A stretch of DNA of 64,000 nt from Streptomyces sp. CGMCC 4.7035 (GTDB lineage: Bacteria; Actinomycetota; Actinomycetes; Streptomycetales; Streptomycetaceae), in contig NZ_CP134053.1 in NCBI RefSeq assembly GCF_031583065.1, positions 7,729,001 through 7,793,000 of the forward strand, given 5' to 3'. Each line of letters begins with the position of its first letter. Within the stretch, counting starts at the first letter, position 1. This document shows positions 50,965 to 59,746 of the stretch, piece after piece. The position numbers were made by a program, and so were the translations under genes. The notes beneath the pieces were generated by a model that saw nothing but the letters and a program-made list of their open reading frames with translations, was not told the origin of the DNA and did no database searches.

Positions 50965-51788
50965 AGCCGCCCCACCTGCCGCTTCGCCAGGTCCATGATC
51001 TTCTCCTTGGGGATCGGCTTCGTGTCGTAGACCCAGATCTCCAGGGCGATGTCGCCGCGCCGGGCGTGCGCCTCGGCGCTGTACAACGGCACACCGAACT
51101 CGGTCTCGGGGCGCGTGTGGACGTACACCATGCCGTCGCCCGTGCCGGGGATGGCCAAGCTGTCGGTGCCGCCCTTGTTCCCCGCCCAGTAGTGGGCGTT
51201 CTCGGCGGATTCGGCGGCGCCGAGCTGCTCCTCCTGGCGGTACTGCACGAGGCGGACCTCGACGTGGTACGTGCTGCCCACCCGCCAGCCGGTGACGGCG
51301 GCCCGGCGGAACTCGTTGCTGATCTCGTGCTTGAACGCGCCGTCCGGACGGGAGAAGTCCTCCGCGTACTCCGCGAGGTTCATCCAGCCGTCACGGCCCT
51401 GCGGGTACGGGAGGTCCCGTGCGCCGCTCGGCCGCTTCAACAACAGTTTGCGCAGGTCACCGTCCGTCCTGAGCCGGCGGTCCTGCGCCGCGGACAGCGG
51501 CTCGGGCCCCTTGCCCTTGGCCTGGGCCAGTACGGGCTGTGACAGCGGCGGCAGCGCGGTGGGCTCGCGGCCGGCCTGGACGACGTAGCCCGCGCAGGTG
51601 CCGGCGACGACACCGAGCACGGCGGCCGCGGCGATCAGCAGCGCCGTACGCCCCCTGCGACGTAAGACGGGCGTGCCCGTGCCGGACGCGTCGGGCGCAT
51701 CCTGATCACGGGCCGATGCGGACGCATGCGGATCAGGGACCGATCCAGGCGCATCCGCCACTTCCGGGACTTCCAAGACGTCTCCCAT
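50961..51788 (-). CDS. Membrane-anchored protein, first of three coupled paralogues
   Basis: 275 residues from ATG at 51788. Cytosolic start with Asp/Ala/Ser and basic RRRGRT, a membrane segment near 51-72 (ALLIAAAAVLGVVAGTCAGY), and an outside domain of about 200 residues with DLRKLLLKRPSGARDLPYP and GWMNLAEYAEDFSRPDGAF-like blocks. It leads the operon: all three genes overlap by 4 bases and so are translated in a chain. Function unknown. Confidence 0.78.
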   Translation of the reverse strand: MGDVLEVPEVADAPGSVPDPHASASARDQDAPDASGTGTPVLRRRGRTALLIAAAAVLGVVAGTCAGYVVQAGREPTALPPLSQPVLAQAKGKGPEPLSAAQDRRLRTDGDLRKLLLKRPSGARDLPYPQGRDGWMNLAEYAEDFSRPDGAFKHEISNEFRRAAVTGWRVGSTYHVEVRLVQYRQEEQLGAAESAENAHYWAGNKGGTDSLAIPGTGDGMVYVHTRPETEFGVPLYSAEAHARRGDIALEIWVYDTKPIPKEKIMDLAKRQVGRL

Positions 51789-51890
51789 AAAACGTGAAGC
51801 GCGGATTCCGTGGCCGCGCGCACAGGAGACTCACGGACAACACACGGGGTTGCGCGGAGGGTTGATCACGATTCGGACTACCATTCGGAC

Positions 51891-52253
51891 ATGGCGAAGA
51901 AGCTCGTGATCAAGGTGACGGCGGGGGCGGACGCCCCCGAGCGCTGCTCGCAGGCGTTCACGGTCGCGGCGGTGGCCGTGGCGAGCGGGGTCGACGTCTC
52001 GCTCTGGCTGACCGGGGAGTCCTCGTGGTTCGCGCTGCCGGGCCGGGCCGCCGAGTTCGAGCTGCCGCACGCCGCGCCGCTGCCCGATCTGATCGACTCG
52101 GTCCTGGCGGCCGGCCGTATCACCCTGTGCACGCAGTGCGCGGCCCGCCGCGAGATCACGGAGAAGGACGTCATCGAGGGCGTACGGATCGCCGGCGCAC
52201 AGGTGTTCGTACAGGAGTCGCTGGCGGACGACACCCAAGCACTCGTCTACTGA
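51891..52253 (+). CDS. DsrE-family protein
   Basis: 120 residues from ATG at 51891. DsrE/DsrF-like fold: VIKVTAGADAPERCSQAFTVAAVAVASGVDVSLWLTGESSW split over strands, and a Cys pair-like ITLCTQCAARREI. These proteins relay sulfur (as TusBCD subunits) or act in redox. The CTQC motif is a plausible sulfur-carrying site. Divergent from the membrane-protein operon. Confidence 0.82.
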   Translation: MAKKLVIKVTAGADAPERCSQAFTVAAVAVASGVDVSLWLTGESSWFALPGRAAEFELPHAAPLPDLIDSVLAAGRITLCTQCAARREITEKDVIEGVRIAGAQVFVQESLADDTQALVY

Positions 52254-52330
52254 GCCGGCACTCGCCCGCTGACGCCCACTGAGCCGGCACTTGCTCTCTG
52301 AGCCGGCACTTGCCCGCTGAGCCGGGGCGA

Positions 52331-52588
52331 CTACCGCCGCTTCTTCCCGTCCAGCTCGTCCCACCACTCGTCGGACTGCGGGTCCCCGGACGGGTCGTCC
52401 CACCAGCGGTCCTCGGGGCCGCGCCGGTTCGCCACCATCGCGGCCAGCGGCGGGATGACCATCGCGACCAGACACATCCCCACGGCCACGGGAACCGACC
52501 AGATCCGCACGACTCCCCAGGCCAGGACGAACAACCCGATACAGGTCGCCATCATGGCGAAGTAGATGTGCCGCCGTCGCGCGTACAT
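52331..52588 (-). CDS. DUF3099 small membrane protein
   Basis: 85 residues from ATG at 52588. Two hydrophobic segments (IYFAMMATCIGLFVLAWGVV, SVPVAVGMCLVAMVIPPLAAM) and an acidic Trp-rich C-terminus (RWWDDPSGDP, EWWDELDGKKRR). Matches the DUF3099 family of Streptomyces; function unknown. Confidence 0.85.
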   Translation of the reverse strand: MYARRRHIYFAMMATCIGLFVLAWGVVRIWSVPVAVGMCLVAMVIPPLAAMVANRRGPEDRWWDDPSGDPQSDEWWDELDGKKRR

Positions 52589-52611
52589 GTTTCCAGGTTA
52601 TGCCTGGTCAC

Positions 52612-52671
52612 GCCGAAGGGCCGCACCCCGAACGGCAAGCGTCCAACCCACCGGGGGTGCGGCCCTTCGGC
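52612..52671. terminator. Hairpin between DUF3099 and DUF1416 genes
   Basis: 18-bp perfect inverted repeat (52612-52629 with 52654-52671), 24-base loop, in the spacer downstream of DUF1416 (leftward). Confidence 0.7.
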
Positions 52672-52710
52672 CGTCACGGGCGGTCCCTCGGACCGTCATG
52701 GAGTGCGCCG

Positions 52711-52998
52711 TCAGACGGCGATCGCGACCTCCGCGAGGCCGCCCGTCTGCGCGACGACCGTACGGTCCGCGGTGCCGCCCGGCACCAGGGCGCGTACGGT
52801 CCAGGTGCCCTCGGCCGCGTAGAAGCGGAACTGTCCGGTCGCCGAGGTCGGGACCTCGGCGGTGAACTCGCCGGTCGAGTCCAGCAGGCGCACGTACCCG
52901 ACCACGGGCTCGCCGTTGCGGGTCACCTGGCCCTGGATGGTGGTCTCACCGGGCTTGATCGTCGAGGCGTCGGGGCCGCCGGCCTTCGCTCCACACAT
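52711..52998 (-). CDS. DUF1416 protein
   Basis: 95 residues. Fits the whole-length DUF1416 family: MCGAKAGGPDASTIKPGETT at the start (Cys2 conserved), beta-strand pattern and FRFYAAEGTWTVRALVPGG. This family is always next to SseA in actinobacteria, where it is thought to be a partner of the sulfurtransferase. Here it follows sseA by 39 bases. Confidence 0.9.
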   Translation of the reverse strand: MCGAKAGGPDASTIKPGETTIQGQVTRNGEPVVGYVRLLDSTGEFTAEVPTSATGQFRFYAAEGTWTVRALVPGGTADRTVVAQTGGLAEVAIAV

Positions 52999-53037
52999 GG
53001 CTCTTCCTTCGGGGTAGGTCGGTCCGGGGGTCCGGGA

Positions 53038-53883
53038 TTACTTGGCGGCGCCGAGCTCGATCGGGACGCCGACGAGGGAGCCGTACTCGGTCCAGGAGCC
53101 GTCGTAGTTCTTGACGTTCGGGACCTCGAGCAGCTCGTGCAGGACGAACCAGGTCAACGCGGAGCGCTCACCGATGCGGCAGTACGCGATGGTGTCCTTG
53201 GCCAGGTCGATGTTCTCCTCGGCGTAGAGCTCCTTGAGCTCCTCGTCCGACTTGAAGGTGCCGTCGTCGTTGGCGTTCTTCGACCACGGGATGTTGCGGG
53301 CGGTCGGGACGTGACCCGGACGCTGCGACTGCTCCTGCGGCAGGTGCGCCGGAGCCAGCAGCTTGCCGGAGAACTCGTCGGGCGAGCGGACGTCCACCAG
53401 GTTGTACGAGCCGATCGCGGCGACCACGTCGTCACGGAAGGCACGGATCGAGGCGTCCTGCGGCTTGGCCTTGTAGTCGGTCGCTGCGCGCTCCGGCACC
53501 TCGGTGCCGTCGACCAGCTCGCGGGCGTCCAGCTCCCACTTCTTGCGGCCACCGTCGAGCAGCTTGACGTTCTCGTGCCCGTAGAGCTTGAAGTACCAGT
53601 AGGCGTACGAGGCGAACCAGTTGTTGTTGCCGCCGTAGAGGATCACCAGCGTGTCGTTGGCGATGCCCTTCGCCGACAGGAGCTTCTCGAAGCCCTCCTG
53701 GTCGATGAAGTCACGGCGGACCGGGTCCTGGAGGTCCTTGGTCCAGTCGATCCGGATGGCGTTCTTGATGTGGTTCTTTTCGTACGCCGACGTGTCCTCG
53801 TCGACCTCGACGATCGCGATGTTCGGGTCGTCCAGGTGTTCCTGGACCCAGTCGGCGTCAACCAGGACGTCGCTGCGGCTCAT
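53038..53883 (-). CDS. sseA: Thiosulfate/3-mercaptopyruvate sulfurtransferase SseA
   Basis: 281 residues. Two rhodanese domains; the active-site Cys235 lies in AYCRIGERSALTW (CRIGERS loop typical of this actinobacterial group), while the first domain lacks the Cys. It moves sulfane sulfur from thiosulfate or mercaptopyruvate to cyanide, thiols or a partner. Preceded 141 bases upstream by a leader peptide (54025-54105) with two Cys, suggesting cysteine-linked control. Confidence 0.92.
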   Translation of the reverse strand: MSRSDVLVDADWVQEHLDDPNIAIVEVDEDTSAYEKNHIKNAIRIDWTKDLQDPVRRDFIDQEGFEKLLSAKGIANDTLVILYGGNNNWFASYAYWYFKLYGHENVKLLDGGRKKWELDARELVDGTEVPERAATDYKAKPQDASIRAFRDDVVAAIGSYNLVDVRSPDEFSGKLLAPAHLPQEQSQRPGHVPTARNIPWSKNANDDGTFKSDEELKELYAEENIDLAKDTIAYCRIGERSALTWFVLHELLEVPNVKNYDGSWTEYGSLVGVPIELGAAK

Positions 53884-54024
53884 GCTCTTTCTCCTCCGGG
53901 GCAGTTGCGGCGGGGCGTGCGAGTGAGAAGGGGTGCGGGTACGCGATTCAGCGGCGGCGTACGCGGCGCGCGAGCGGCCCTGCGTCAGAACCAGGGCCGG
54001 CGATACGGGAGTCCGCTCTCCCGC

Positions 54025-54105
54025 TCAGAAGGTGCGACAGAGCATGGCGGCGACGCGGCACAGGTCTACTGCCCGCCGCTTCGTGAGATCCGCCTGTCGC
54101 CTCAT
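54025..54105 (-). CDS. Putative cysteine leader peptide upstream of sseA
   Basis: 26-residue frame: ATG at 54105, TGA at 54025. The peptide has the blocks MRRQADLTKRR and AVDLCRVAAMLCRTF (two Cys, near the end). This exact type of peptide (conserved Arg-rich start, LCR repeats) is annotated as a putative leader peptide in many Streptomyces upstream of sulfur genes. In mycobacteria, Cys-rich small peptides upstream of sulfur genes give cysteine-responsive attenuation. Between it and sseA lie 141 bases. The mechanism here is inference. Confidence 0.78.
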   Translation of the reverse strand: MRRQADLTKRRAVDLCRVAAMLCRTF

Positions 54106-54344
54106 AGGCTCGATCGTAGGGACGGACCGCCGGGCGTGTCACCGGCATGTCGTATTCTGAGACGCGATCGTCCGGAATATGGGATCGATGGTGGCGTCCG
54201 GGTCGCCGTCGCGCGGCCCCCGGCCCTCCGCCCCGTCAACTCATCTGCGGTACGGACGGGGGCGTCTCGCTCTTCGGACATCCGTACTTCGGACATCTGT
54301 GCTTCGGACATCCGTACCGCCTGGGCCGCCGGCCGTCCGTCGTC

Positions 54345-54889
54345 CTACCCCGCGAGTTCGACGTCCGAACCCTTCACCGTGATCTCCACCCCGTCCTTCG
54401 CCGCCTCGACCTTGTCGAGCCGGATGCCGCCGGGAAGCTCGCCGATCCTCTGCTGGAAGTCGGTGATTCCCCGGATCCGGCTCTCGGCGAGTTGGAAACC
54501 GCCGACCGAGGGCAGGGAGTCCGCGTGCACCTTCACGGTGTCGCCCTGGACGGTGACCGAGCTGAGCACGGAGGCCCGCAGCTTCTTGCCGGTGGGGAAC
54601 GTCCACTCGATCGCCACCTTGAGCCTGCCGTTGCCGCCGTCCGAGAGGCCGACGACCCGGGCGGTGACACCGAACCCCACCTGGGCGGGCTCGGACCTGG
54701 CCGCCTTGAGCAGCTCGTCGTACGCGATGAGCGCGGTGCCGGTGGCGTCGGCCGCGGTGGCGGAGCTGTAGTCGCCGGAGACCCTGACGCCCCTCATCCG
54801 CGCGTTCAGGTCGTCGATACGGATCTTCTCGGCGCCGTTGCCGGTGCCAGGATCACGACGACGATCAGCAGTATCCGCAGTGCGCGCAT
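54345..54889 (-). pseudogene. DUF2993 (LmeA-like) gene broken by a deletion
   Basis: Starts normally at ATG 54889 (codes MRALRILLIVVVILA, a typical signal sequence) but the frame breaks near 54840-54850: the next homologous part, EKIRIDDLNARMRGVRVSGD, is in another frame and continues to the stop at 54345. Family members (about 240 residues) have about 70-80 residues between these parts, which are missing here. The downstream 150 codons (GVRVSGDYSSATAADATGTA, GFQLAESRIRGITDFQQRIG, and KDGVEITVKGSDVELAG) are otherwise intact. DUF2993/LmeA proteins bind phospholipid in the envelope. Confidence 0.8.
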
Positions 54890-54909
54890 GCTCGGTGTTC
54901 CCCCACCTC

Positions 54910-54957
54910 GGCGGTCATCAACGACGGCGGTCATCAACGACGGCGGTCACTGACGAC
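54910..54957. repeat. 16-bp tandem repeat upstream of the DUF2993 gene
   Basis: Three copies of GGCGGTCATCAACGAC (54910, 54926, and a diverged third at 54942). Confidence 0.88.
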
Positions 54958-55121
54958 CGGGTGGCCGTCCATCGCGACTGTAATCCTGCGGGGAGCGGGG
55001 GCCCGGAGAGTGTCGAACAGCTGCGGAAGGAGGTGCCGCGGCGTCCCGTTCGCGCCCCGCCCGACCCGGACTCGGCGAAGGCAGGCGCAGCGGCGCGCTC
55101 CCGTGACCGCGCCGCCTCTCC

Positions 55122-56327
55122 TCAGACCAGCGCCCGCCCCAGCAGATAGACCACCGGCGCCGCCGCCGTGAGCGGCAGGGCGACGCCCGCCGTGAAGTGG
55201 ACGAAGCGGGACGGGTAGTCGTAGGAGGCGACCCGGTGGCCGATCAGGGCGCAGGCGCCCGCGCCCAGGCCGAGGAACGCGCCGGAGGTGCCCAGGCCGG
55301 TCGCACCGCCCATCGCGATGCCGGCGCCCGCCGCCGCCAGCAGTGCCACCACCACGGAGGCCGCGGTCGGCAGCGGCAGCGCCCGCGCCAGGGTCGCCGC
55401 GGCGACGGCGACGGCGCCCACGGTGACGGCCTCCTGCGGGGCGGCGAGGTGCCCGGCCGCGATGATCGACAGCGCGGCCGAGGCGACGGTCGCCATCAGG
55501 CCGTGCATCCGTGTGTCCGGATCGGCGTGCGAGCGCAGCTGGAGGACGAGGGAGAGCAGCACCCACACGCCGAGGGTGCCGAGGATCGCGGCGGGCGCGT
55601 GCTCCCGGCCGGCCACGAGCAGTGCGACGTCCGCGGTGACCGCGCCCAGGAAGGCCAGCGCGATGCCCTGCCGGGCGGGCCACATGCCGTTCAGCCGGAA
55701 CCACCCGGCGGCCGTCACGGCCTGAAGGAGCACGAGCGGTACGACGAGGGCGTACGTGCCGAGGGCCGCGGCGCCGGCGAGCAGCGCCCCGAGCACCGCG
55801 GTGAGCGCGGCGGGCTGCAGCCCGGGCTCGATGATCGGCGAGCGGCCTTCGAGCCGGGCCCGCTGGTTGGCGGGGAGGGTGGAGAGGTCGACGGGCGGTT
55901 CGGGAGCGGTCGCCGTCTGCGTGCCGCCACCGCCCTGGGCGACCGCCCAGCCGTTGCCGCCACCGCCTTGGGCAGTCGTCCACCCCTCGCCGCTACCGCC
56001 TTGGGCAGTCGTCCCTCCCCCAGTGCCTTGAGGGCCTGGGGGGACCCCCAGGCGGGACGGATGGGCAAGGCCATCGACACCGGGTGCCGCGTAACCGTGG
56101 GGCTCGTACACCTGGCCTTCCGGCGGCAACGGCTGTGCGGTCCCGTAAGCCTGCCCCTCCCACTGCTGCGGCTGCTGATACGCGGCATTCGGGTCGTACC
56201 ACCCCTGCTGCTGCGGCGGCTGCGACTGCGCCTGCGGCGGCTGCTGCGGGTACCCCTGCTGCTGATAGGGGTCGTACCCCGTCGGGTCGTACCCCTCGTA
56301 CGGCTGGTTGCTCATCGCTTCGCTCAT
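55122..56327 (-). CDS. Multi-pass membrane protein with Gln/Gly-rich N-terminus
   Basis: 401 residues from ATG at 56327, overlapping moaD by 4 bases (ATGA). The first 150 residues are low-complexity (YEGYDPTGYDPYQQQGYPQQ, then GGGG repeats such as GWTTAQGGGGNGW and AVAQGGGG). Two-thirds is a multi-pass membrane region with eight to ten hydrophobic segments (from about 175 on). No transporter or enzyme motif recognised. The Gly-rich part contains a dispersed-repeat sequence at DNA level (see repeat). Start overlap suggests co-expression with moaD. Confidence 0.78.
   Translation of the reverse strand: MSEAMSNQPYEGYDPTGYDPYQQQGYPQQPPQAQSQPPQQQGWYDPNAAYQQPQQWEGQAYGTAQPLPPEGQVYEPHGYAAPGVDGLAHPSRLGVPPGPQGTGGGTTAQGGSGEGWTTAQGGGGNGWAVAQGGGGTQTATAPEPPVDLSTLPANQRARLEGRSPIIEPGLQPAALTAVLGALLAGAAALGTYALVVPLVLLQAVTAAGWFRLNGMWPARQGIALAFLGAVTADVALLVAGREHAPAAILGTLGVWVLLSLVLQLRSHADPDTRMHGLMATVASAALSIIAAGHLAAPQEAVTVGAVAVAAATLARALPLPTAASVVVALLAAAGAGIAMGGATGLGTSGAFLGLGAGACALIGHRVASYDYPSRFVHFTAGVALPLTAAAPVVYLLGRALV
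55990..56050. repeat. Streptomyces repeat lying inside a coding region
   Basis: CCTCCCCCAGTGCCTTGAGG then GCCTGGGGGGACCCCCAGG: a hairpin-forming GC element that resembles a mobile Streptomyces intergenic repeat, here read in frame within the low-complexity N-terminal part (coding for a short PPGPQGTGGG stretch). Confidence 0.6.
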
Positions 56328-56578
56328 CCTCCTGCGAACGGCGGGAGCACCTCGACCGTGCCGCCCTCGGCCAGTCGTACCGTCTCATGCGCGCGGGTCC
56401 CGACGGGGTCACCGTCGACGAGGAAGGAGCATCGCAGCAGGACGCGGACCAGTTCGCCGGGGTGTCGATCGCGGACCGCGTCGAGTGCCTCCGCGAGCGT
56501 GGTCGCTTCGTACGGCTCCTCGGCGACCCCGGCCGCGGCCTTGGCGGCGGCCCAGTAGCGCACCGTGCCCTTTGCCAT
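56324..56578 (-). CDS. moaD: MoaD/ThiS-type sulfur carrier protein
   Basis: 84 residues from ATG at 56578, with GAGGAA 9 bases before (a TTG at 56590 is possible). Beta-grasp ubiquitin-like fold ending in the essential Gly-Gly (PPFAGG). It carries thiocarboxylate sulfur, here probably for molybdopterin (MoaD) rather than thiamin, as judged by the RYWAAAKAAAG start. No moaE or moaB is in the window. Overlaps the membrane-protein start by 4 bases. Confidence 0.85.
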   Translation of the reverse strand: MAKGTVRYWAAAKAAAGVAEEPYEATTLAEALDAVRDRHPGELVRVLLRCSFLVDGDPVGTRAHETVRLAEGGTVEVLPPFAGG

Positions 56579-56614
56579 CTGCTTCCTCAACTCGTCGTCG
56601 TGAACACCGTCAGG

Positions 56615-57472
56615 CTAGTGCCTCGCGCGCGAGGCCACCCACGCCCCGATCCGCCCCAGCAGCCCGTCGTCACTGGCGTGCTCGGCGTGGCCCATGCCGG
56701 ATTCCAACCAGAGTTCCGCGTGGCCCGGGGCGGCGTCGGCGAGCATCCGGGGGTGGTCGAGGGGGAAGTAGCCGTCGCGGTCGCCGTGCACGATCAGCAG
56801 CGGGGTCGGCGCGATCAGGGGGACGGACTCCACGGGCGAGACGGGGACCGGATCCCAGTCACGGTCGTGGATACGGACGCGCAGGCCGTAGCGGCCCACC
56901 AGACGTCCCTCCGGGCGGGTCACCAGCCAGTGCACCCGCCGCATGGGGGCGGTGCCCCGGTAGTACCAGCGGGCCGGAGCGCTGACGGACACCACCGCGT
57001 CCGTGTGCGCGCCCTCGTGGTCCTGCGCCGCGTGCCGCAGCACCACCGAGCCGCCCATCGAGAAGCCGACGGTGGCCACCCTCGTGTGCCCCAGCTCGCG
57101 TGCCCACGCCACCGCGGCCGCCAGGTCGTGCACCTCGCGGTCACCGACCGTGGAGCGCCCGCCCGACGCCCCGTGCCCGCGGAAGGAGAAGGTGACCACC
57201 GCCCCGTACCGCGCGAGGACGCCCGCCACCCGGCGTACATGAGGCCGCTCCAGATCACCCGTGAAGCCGTGCGCAACGACGATCGCCAGATCGTCCAGGT
57301 GACCGGAAGGTGGACGTCCGGTGTCGTATACGACGGATCCCGGATCGTATGCAGCGTCGATGGTCACCCCGTCGACGGTGTGCAGAAACGTCCGCAAAGG
57401 TCCGTGACGCGCCGTCTCAGAGTGCGGACGAATCGTGGATCGTGCCTTTTGACCTGCCGAACCGGTGCTCAT
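56615..57472 (-). CDS. Alpha/beta-hydrolase (esterase/lipase type)
   Basis: 285 residues from ATG at 57472; the frame extends further upstream but this start matches family length. Oxyanion [11 protein letters not shown], nucleophile Ser138 in GFSMGGS, acid Asp in [10 protein letters not shown] (about 232), and catalytic His in GMGHAEH (about 264). Cytosolic; no signal peptide. Substrate unknown. Divergent from glnR, with 166 bases between that probably carry the glnR promoter. Confidence 0.85.
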   Translation of the reverse strand: MSTGSAGQKARSTIRPHSETARHGPLRTFLHTVDGVTIDAAYDPGSVVYDTGRPPSGHLDDLAIVVAHGFTGDLERPHVRRVAGVLARYGAVVTFSFRGHGASGGRSTVGDREVHDLAAAVAWARELGHTRVATVGFSMGGSVVLRHAAQDHEGAHTDAVVSVSAPARWYYRGTAPMRRVHWLVTRPEGRLVGRYGLRVRIHDRDWDPVPVSPVESVPLIAPTPLLIVHGDRDGYFPLDHPRMLADAAPGHAELWLESGMGHAEHASDDGLLGRIGAWVASRARH

Positions 57473-57638
57473 GTGGGCTATTCTGCTGGGCAGAGGACTC
57501 GGGCAGCGTTGCCCCCGGGTCCTTTTGTGCTTTCGGAAGCGTTGTATACGAAGCGGGAAACCGCAGGTGTACGGGGCCGCCGGGATCGCAGAGCAATACC
57601 GCAAACGTCCTCGCAGGGACCGAGGAGGAACCAGACGT

Positions 57639-58406
57639 ATGAGTTCTCTGCTGCTCCTGACCAATGCCCTCCAGCCGTCGACGGAGGTGCTTCCGGCCCT
57701 CGGCCTGCTGCTGCACAACGTGCGCGTGGCTCCGGCGGAAGGACCGGCCCTCGTCGACACCCCGGGTGCCGACGTCATCCTGATCGACGGTCGCCGTGAC
57801 CTCCCGCAGGTGCGCAGCCTCTGCCAGCTGCTGCGCTCCACCGGCCCCGGCTGTCCGCTCGTCCTCGTCGTCACCGAGGGCGGCCTCGCGGCCGTCACCG
57901 CCGACTGGGGCATCGACGACGTCCTGCTGGACACCGCGGGTCCCGCCGAGGTGGAGGCCCGCCTCCGCCTGGCCATGGGGCGCCAGCAGATCGTCAACGA
58001 CGACTCCCCGATGGAGATCCGCAACGGCGATCTGTCGGTGGACGAGGCGACGTACTCGGCCAAGCTCAAGGGCCGCGTCCTCGACCTCACCTTCAAGGAG
58101 TTCGAGCTCCTGAAGTACCTCGCGCAGCACCCGGGCCGCGTCTTCACCCGCGCCCAGCTGCTCCAGGAGGTCTGGGGCTACGACTACTTCGGCGGTACGC
58201 GCACGGTCGACGTCCACGTACGACGACTGCGCGCCAAGCTCGGCCCCGAGCACGAGTCGCTGATCGGCACCGTCCGCAACGTCGGCTACCGCTTCGTCAC
58301 CCCGGAGAAGGTGGAGCGCGCGGCGGACGAGGCGAAGGCCAAGGCCGCCCAGCCAAAGCCGGAGGATGCGGACGAGACGGCGGCCGTGTCCGCGGCCGAG
58401 GTGTGA
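57639..58406 (+). CDS. glnR: Global nitrogen regulator GlnR
   Basis: 255 residues from ATG at 57639, preceded by GAGGAGGA. OmpR type without a partner kinase. The receiver is atypical: a single conserved Asp50 ([11 protein letters not shown]) remains but the usual phosphorylation pocket residues are altered; this orphan state is known for GlnR. The winged-helix domain (about 130-225) includes [20 protein letters not shown] and [20 protein letters not shown] text. C-terminal extension (225-255) Ala/Glu/Lys-rich. In Streptomyces GlnR controls glnA, amtB, glnII and other nitrogen genes. Confidence 0.93.
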   Translation: MSSLLLLTNALQPSTEVLPALGLLLHNVRVAPAEGPALVDTPGADVILIDGRRDLPQVRSLCQLLRSTGPGCPLVLVVTEGGLAAVTADWGIDDVLLDTAGPAEVEARLRLAMGRQQIVNDDSPMEIRNGDLSVDEATYSAKLKGRVLDLTFKEFELLKYLAQHPGRVFTRAQLLQEVWGYDYFGGTRTVDVHVRRLRAKLGPEHESLIGTVRNVGYRFVTPEKVERAADEAKAKAAQPKPEDADETAAVSAAEV

Positions 58407-58480
58407 GACCGAGATCACGGCTCGGGCATACTACGGCGTACGCCCTGCCCAGAGGCGGTCCATCCGCGTAGACTCCGCGC

Positions 58481-59503
58481 GTGGCCAAGGTGACTCGGGA
58501 TGATGTGGCGCGGCTGGCGGGTACTTCCACCGCCGTCGTCAGCTATGTCATCAACAACGGACCCCGGCCGGTCGCCCCGGCCACGCGCGAGCGCGTCCTC
58601 GCCGCGATCAAGGAACTGGGGTACCGGCCCGACCGGGTCGCCCAGGCCATGGCGTCGCGGCGTACGGACCTCATAGGCATGATCGTCCCGGACGCGCGCC
58701 AGCCCTTCTTCGGGGAGATGACGCACGCCGTCGAGCAGGCCGCCGCCGAGCGCGGGAAGATGGTGCTCGTCGGCAACACCGACTACGTCGCCGAGCGCGA
58801 GGTCCACTATCTGCGGGCCTTCCTCGGCATGCGCGTCTCCGGGCTGATCCTGGTCAGCCACGCGCTCAACGACCACGCCGCCGCCGAGATCGAGGCGTGG
58901 GACGCCCGGGTGGTGCTGCTGCACGAGCGGCCCGAGGCGATCGACGACGTCGCGGTCGTCACGGACGACATCGGCGGCGCCCAGCTCGCCGTCCGCCACC
59001 TCCTGGAGCACGGCTACGAGTACGTCGCCTGTATGGGCGGCACCTCGGAGACCCCGGCGGTCGGCGACCCGGTCTCCGACCACGTCGAGGGCTGGCGGCG
59101 CGCGATGCAGGAGGCCGGGATCTCCACGGAGGGCCGGCTCTTCGAGGCTCCGTACAACCGCTACGACGCGTACAAGGTGGGCCTGGAGCTGCTGTCCGGG
59201 CCGAACCGCCCGCCGGCCATCTTCTGCTCCACCGACGACCAGGCGATCGGCGTGCTGCGCGCGGCGCGCGAGCTGCGCCTCGATGTGCCGGGCGAGCTGG
59301 CCGTGGCGGGCTTCGACGACGTCAAGGAGGCGGCGCTCACCGATCCGCCGCTGACGACCATCGCCTCGGACCGGTCGGGGATGGCCCGGGCGGCCGTCGA
59401 CCTGGTGCTGGACGACGGGCTGCGGGTCGCCGGTTCCCGGCGTGAACGGCTCAAGCTCTTTCCGTCCCGGTTGGTGGTGCGGCGGTCCTGCGGGTGCGAG
59501 TAG
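58481..59503 (+). CDS. LacI-family transcriptional regulator
   Basis: 340 residues from GTG. HTH at the N-terminus ([20 protein letters not shown], about 4-24), hinge helix [12 protein letters not shown], and periplasmic-binding-like sensor domain (from about 64). The last residues have a Cys-Gly-Cys end (RRSCGCE). It follows glnR by 74 bases, in the same direction. Substrate unknown; LacI members usually sense sugars. Confidence 0.88.
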   Translation: MAKVTRDDVARLAGTSTAVVSYVINNGPRPVAPATRERVLAAIKELGYRPDRVAQAMASRRTDLIGMIVPDARQPFFGEMTHAVEQAAAERGKMVLVGNTDYVAEREVHYLRAFLGMRVSGLILVSHALNDHAAAEIEAWDARVVLLHERPEAIDDVAVVTDDIGGAQLAVRHLLEHGYEYVACMGGTSETPAVGDPVSDHVEGWRRAMQEAGISTEGRLFEAPYNRYDAYKVGLELLSGPNRPPAIFCSTDDQAIGVLRAARELRLDVPGELAVAGFDDVKEAALTDPPLTTIASDRSGMARAAVDLVLDDGLRVAGSRRERLKLFPSRLVVRRSCGCE

Positions 59504-59529
59504 CCGGCCGCTCCGAACCTGTTTGAATC

Positions 59530-59615
59530 TGCCGGTCGTCTGTGGCTGGTCGCGCCCGCGCGGCGGAGCCGCATGATGTCCGGGCCCCGCGCCCCTTGCC
59601 AGGGGCGCGGGAACC
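59530..59615. repeat. Dispersed Streptomyces repeat with terminator hairpin after the LacI gene
   Basis: TCTGTGGCTGGTCGCGCCCG, GCGGCGGAGCCGCAT and then an 11-bp stem CCCGCGCCCCT / AGGGGCGCGGG (59586-59596 with 59601-59611), 4-base loop. The GTGGCTGGTCGCG...CCCCGCGCCCCT pattern is widely repeated in Streptomyces. Confidence 0.82.
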
Positions 59616-59746
59616 CGGCGCAGGGCGGCTCACCCCCACCCGCGAGGCCTCCCCCGGCGCGCCCTTATATCGGGCATACGAGGTTCTGTCGGGCTTCTCA
59701 GGGACGGCTCAGGAAGCTCTCATGATCGCGGGACACTCTCTATTAC

